Part shown: positions 27,695-30,102 of the stretch, one piece after another
Layout: every line of letters starts with the position of its first letter
Numbering within the stretch: position 1 is the stretch's first letter
DNA from: Chara braunii
Taxonomy: Eukaryota > Streptophyta > Charophyceae > Charales > Characeae
NCBI GenBank assembly: GCA_003427395.1
Contig: BFEA01000590.1
Coordinates: 44,114 to 74,215 of the forward strand
Direction of reading: 5' to 3'
Length of the DNA: 30,102 bases
Notes under the pieces: generated by a model
The model's input: only the letters and a program-made list of their open reading frames with translations
Told to the model about the DNA's origin: nothing
The model's database searches: none
Position numbers and translations under genes: made by a program

Positions 27695-29745
27695 TTAGCC
27701 CAGGCGTTGACTTTGCTCCAACATAAGCTGATCAGTTTCCTCGAAAGGTGCAAGCTTGGAGGCGTGAAAGACAGGGTAAGTGCGAAGGTGACCAGGGATC
27801 TGAACTACATATGACGACCCATCTGGATCATCCCCGACAGTATCCAGAACTTCCCAGGGTCCGAAGTATTGTGGCATGAGCTTACGGGATATCTCGTGCT
27901 CTTGTCTTAGTTATGAGGACTTGACCCAGGCTATGTCCCCTACCTGGAATGTAGATGGGCGGCGGTGCTCTTTCTTAGATTCCATCATCGCTGCCTGTGC
28001 CCTGTGCATCTGCTCTACAACTCGTTGCATCAACTGTTCATATCGATATGCAAATTCTAGTGTGCCAGGTGCAGTTGTCGGCTGATTCTCAGGTAGTAGG
28101 AAGTCTAGAGGCAGTCTAGGCTTGAATGTCTGTAGCAGGTTGTTTGGACTCACCCCTGTTGCGTTGTGCACAACATTGTTGTACAGGCTGGCGATGAGAG
28201 CGAGTTTCTCATCCTAGTCCAGCTCGTTGGGCTTAATGTAGTGCCTCAACAGGTGTTGTACAACGCGATTCAGCTTCTCTGCTTGCCCGTTAGCCTCTGG
28301 GTGGTTCCCAAAGGTCATCTGCGGTTGTGTACCCTGTTCTGCAGTTGCAGCCTTCCACAGTTCACTTGTAAATTGCACGCCCCGGTCACTCACAATAGAC
28401 TTTGGCAATCCAAAATCCCTGACCCAGTTTTTCTTGAACAGCTTGATTACATACTTAGTCTTGGCCGTTGCAGGCATTGCGACTAACCTAGCATACTTAC
28501 TAAACCTATCCACGATGACATAGACATATTGCATTCCACTCTTGCTGGTGACCAGCGTGTCCATAAAATCCATAGACAGGCTCTCACCGGGCCTTTCCGG
28601 TATCGGAAGGGGCTTGAGAAGCCCAAGAGGGGCTTGTGTACGTGGCTTGTGTCTCTGACATACCTAACAAGTCTCCACGTAAAGCTTGGCGTCTCTCATC
28701 ATTGTGGACCACCCGAACTACTGCAGCAAGTTGGCTGCAGTTTTTTTGTAGCCAAAATATTATGTGGCATCATGACACTCATCTAAAAATAAACTATGCA
28801 AAGACTCTCTATTAGGCACACACAAGCGTTTATTCCCGGCCTTCTTAAGGAACAGCAGGGGGTCGACCAACTCAAACTCGACAAAAGTTACTTTGTACTT
28901 CGCCTCGAGTCTGCGTATGATCTCAACCATAAACTCGCGATAGGCTTCCACCAGAGAACGAGTAACATTGTCCGCAATCCTAAACTCAATGATCAGCGCA
29001 CCGAGGAAGTCCGGCCTACGCCAAGCGCATCAGCGACTCTGTTGTACTCTCCTTTGATGTATTGTGGTTCGAAGTCATACTGCTCAATGACTTCAATCCA
29101 TCTTTTCAACGCATCTGAGAACACCGGCTGGGTTGTCATCCACTTCAAGGTCTGATGATCAGTCTTGACATAGACAAACCTCCCAAGGAGGTAGTGTCTC
29201 CAGTGGGTTAGCGCTTTGTAGATCATGTAGAGCTCCTTCTCATAGATGGACTTAGCCAACTTCGGAGACGGCATCTTTTTGGACATGTACTCGACGGACC
29301 TCAACTTTGGTCCCTCCTGCTGTGCGAGCACGATGCCTATGCCATATTGGCTGACATCCGTGGTTACTATAAACGGCTTGTCAGGATCTGGAAGCTTTAA
29401 GACCCATGGTGTGTCAAACATGCTTCAGATGTCTGAAGGCAGCCTCGCACCTATCTGTCCACTCCCATGGGGTGTCAAGGCGTGTTAAGTCCATCAAAGA
29501 GGTGGCAACTATGCCATAGTTCTTAATAAAATTGCGGTAGTAACCGATCATCCCTAAGAAGGATCTCATCTGAGTCACAGACTGAGGACGCAGCCAGTCA
29601 CGAATGCTGGTCACCTTCGCGTCATCGGGCTTCAATCCCTCCGCGAAAATCTCATGACCCAGATACAAGATTCAGGTGCGGCCGAACTCGCACTTTTCCC
29701 TGTTGATCTTCAACTGGTGTTGTCGAAGGAGACTAAGACATGGGA
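27695..29745 (-). pseudogene. Ty3/gypsy pol remnant: RT end, RNase H, integrase, chromo-like tail
   Basis: In minus-strand order: RT C-terminal part (29745-29414) with QLKINREKCEFGRT, YLGHEIFAEGLKPDD and SFLGMIGYYRNFIKNY; RNase H (29421-28993) with TTDVSQYGIG, YEKEL, TDHQTL and VADAL; an H2C2-like region near 28765-28665; integrase core (28573 to about 28210) with DFMDTL, VSDRGVQFTS and HPEANGQAE, so the D-D-E triad is present; and a C-terminal segment with GPWEVLD and YPVFHASKLAPF. The RNase H segment is in a different frame from everything on either side, giving two compensating frameshifts near 29416 and 29030. In-frame stops lie at 29672-29674, near 28757, 28715 and 28670, at 28211-28213 and near 27910. 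The second His of H2C2 reads Tyr. The N-terminal RT, protease and gag are missing beyond 29745. Confidence 0.9.
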
Positions 29746-30102
29746 TATCTACTCTTGTTTTTTTTCTGCTATCCTATTCTTGTATCAATTACTTTACGAA
29801 ACCTAATAAGTCAATAATATGATAACACGTATCAACATTTATCTTGAATTACTACGACAATATTTATCAAATCAACACAGGATTTCCCTTGGGATTGATC
29901 CATCCAAGTAATGTAAATGAATGTTTTTCCGATATAGTTGGATGCACAGTCTAATCTTACGATTAGAAGGGACACCTTTGGCCGTGTTTTGTTAGAGCCC
30001 GGTGAAGGGGCCGTACCCTGAAGGACTTTCAGCCTCGGTCGACCCCACTGCGGATCCCACTTGGCTCGACCCGCCCACGCTCATGCTCAGAGGGCTTTAC
30101 AT
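29746..30102. other. Unassigned AT-rich then GC-rich end of window
   Basis: Unlike the adjoining pol. The start is T/A-rich; the last 110 bases are GC-rich. It may be the target DNA or another element cut by the window edge. Confidence 0.4.

Overview
The window looks like nuclear DNA from a large, repeat-rich plant-type genome. It contains plant-like L1-clade LINE proteins, a Ty3/gypsy pol of the plant type, a primer-binding site complementary to initiator-Met tRNA, tRNA-headed SINEs, U6 snRNA retrocopies and many microsatellites. The wording of the gypsy pol suggests a streptophyte alga such as Chara; that is an impression from family knowledge, not a database result. I see no intact host gene, no CRISPR array and no bacterial-style operon. 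Almost everything recognisable is a mobile element or its debris.

Layout. 1-1,700: (CA)n, a 351-bp retroposed fragment with a LINE-type 3' tail, degenerate U6 copies, a 109-bp tandem repeat, a minus-strand tRNA-like SINE head and a hammerhead-like fold. 1,700-4,450: mostly unassigned, with one perfect 16-bp inverted repeat. 4,454-8,289: a decayed Gln-rich coding stretch, split by a 3.15-kb minus-strand retroposon (4,926-8,079) flanked by a 13-bp target duplication. 8,290-14,920: SINE-like and repeat debris, including a nearly full-length U6 retropseudogene, several tRNA-like heads and a roughly 200-bp retroposon with a 16-bp target duplication. 14,939-26,150: an apparently full-length LINE of about 11.2 kb, bounded by the 17-bp duplication GCAATGTACACCCTGAT. 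It has a 2.9-kb repeat-rich leader, ORF1 (DUF4283-like fold plus CCHC knuckle), ORF2 (endonuclease, reverse transcriptase, zf-RVT), a 3' UTR and a 38-nt poly(A). 26,318-27,490: a putative plus-strand LTR followed by a PBS. 27,695-29,745: a decayed Ty3/gypsy pol on the minus strand, facing that LTR. 29,746-30,102: unassigned.

How the pieces relate. The big LINE, the 3.15-kb insertion, the 351-bp element and a copy near 8,900 share a 3' end with a conserved GCTCC/GGAGC stem just before the A-tail. This suggests one LINE machinery mobilised several RNAs, and possibly the U6 copies too. All the large elements carry stops, frameshifts or lost catalytic residues (for example FADE instead of FADD in the LINE RT), so they are decayed.
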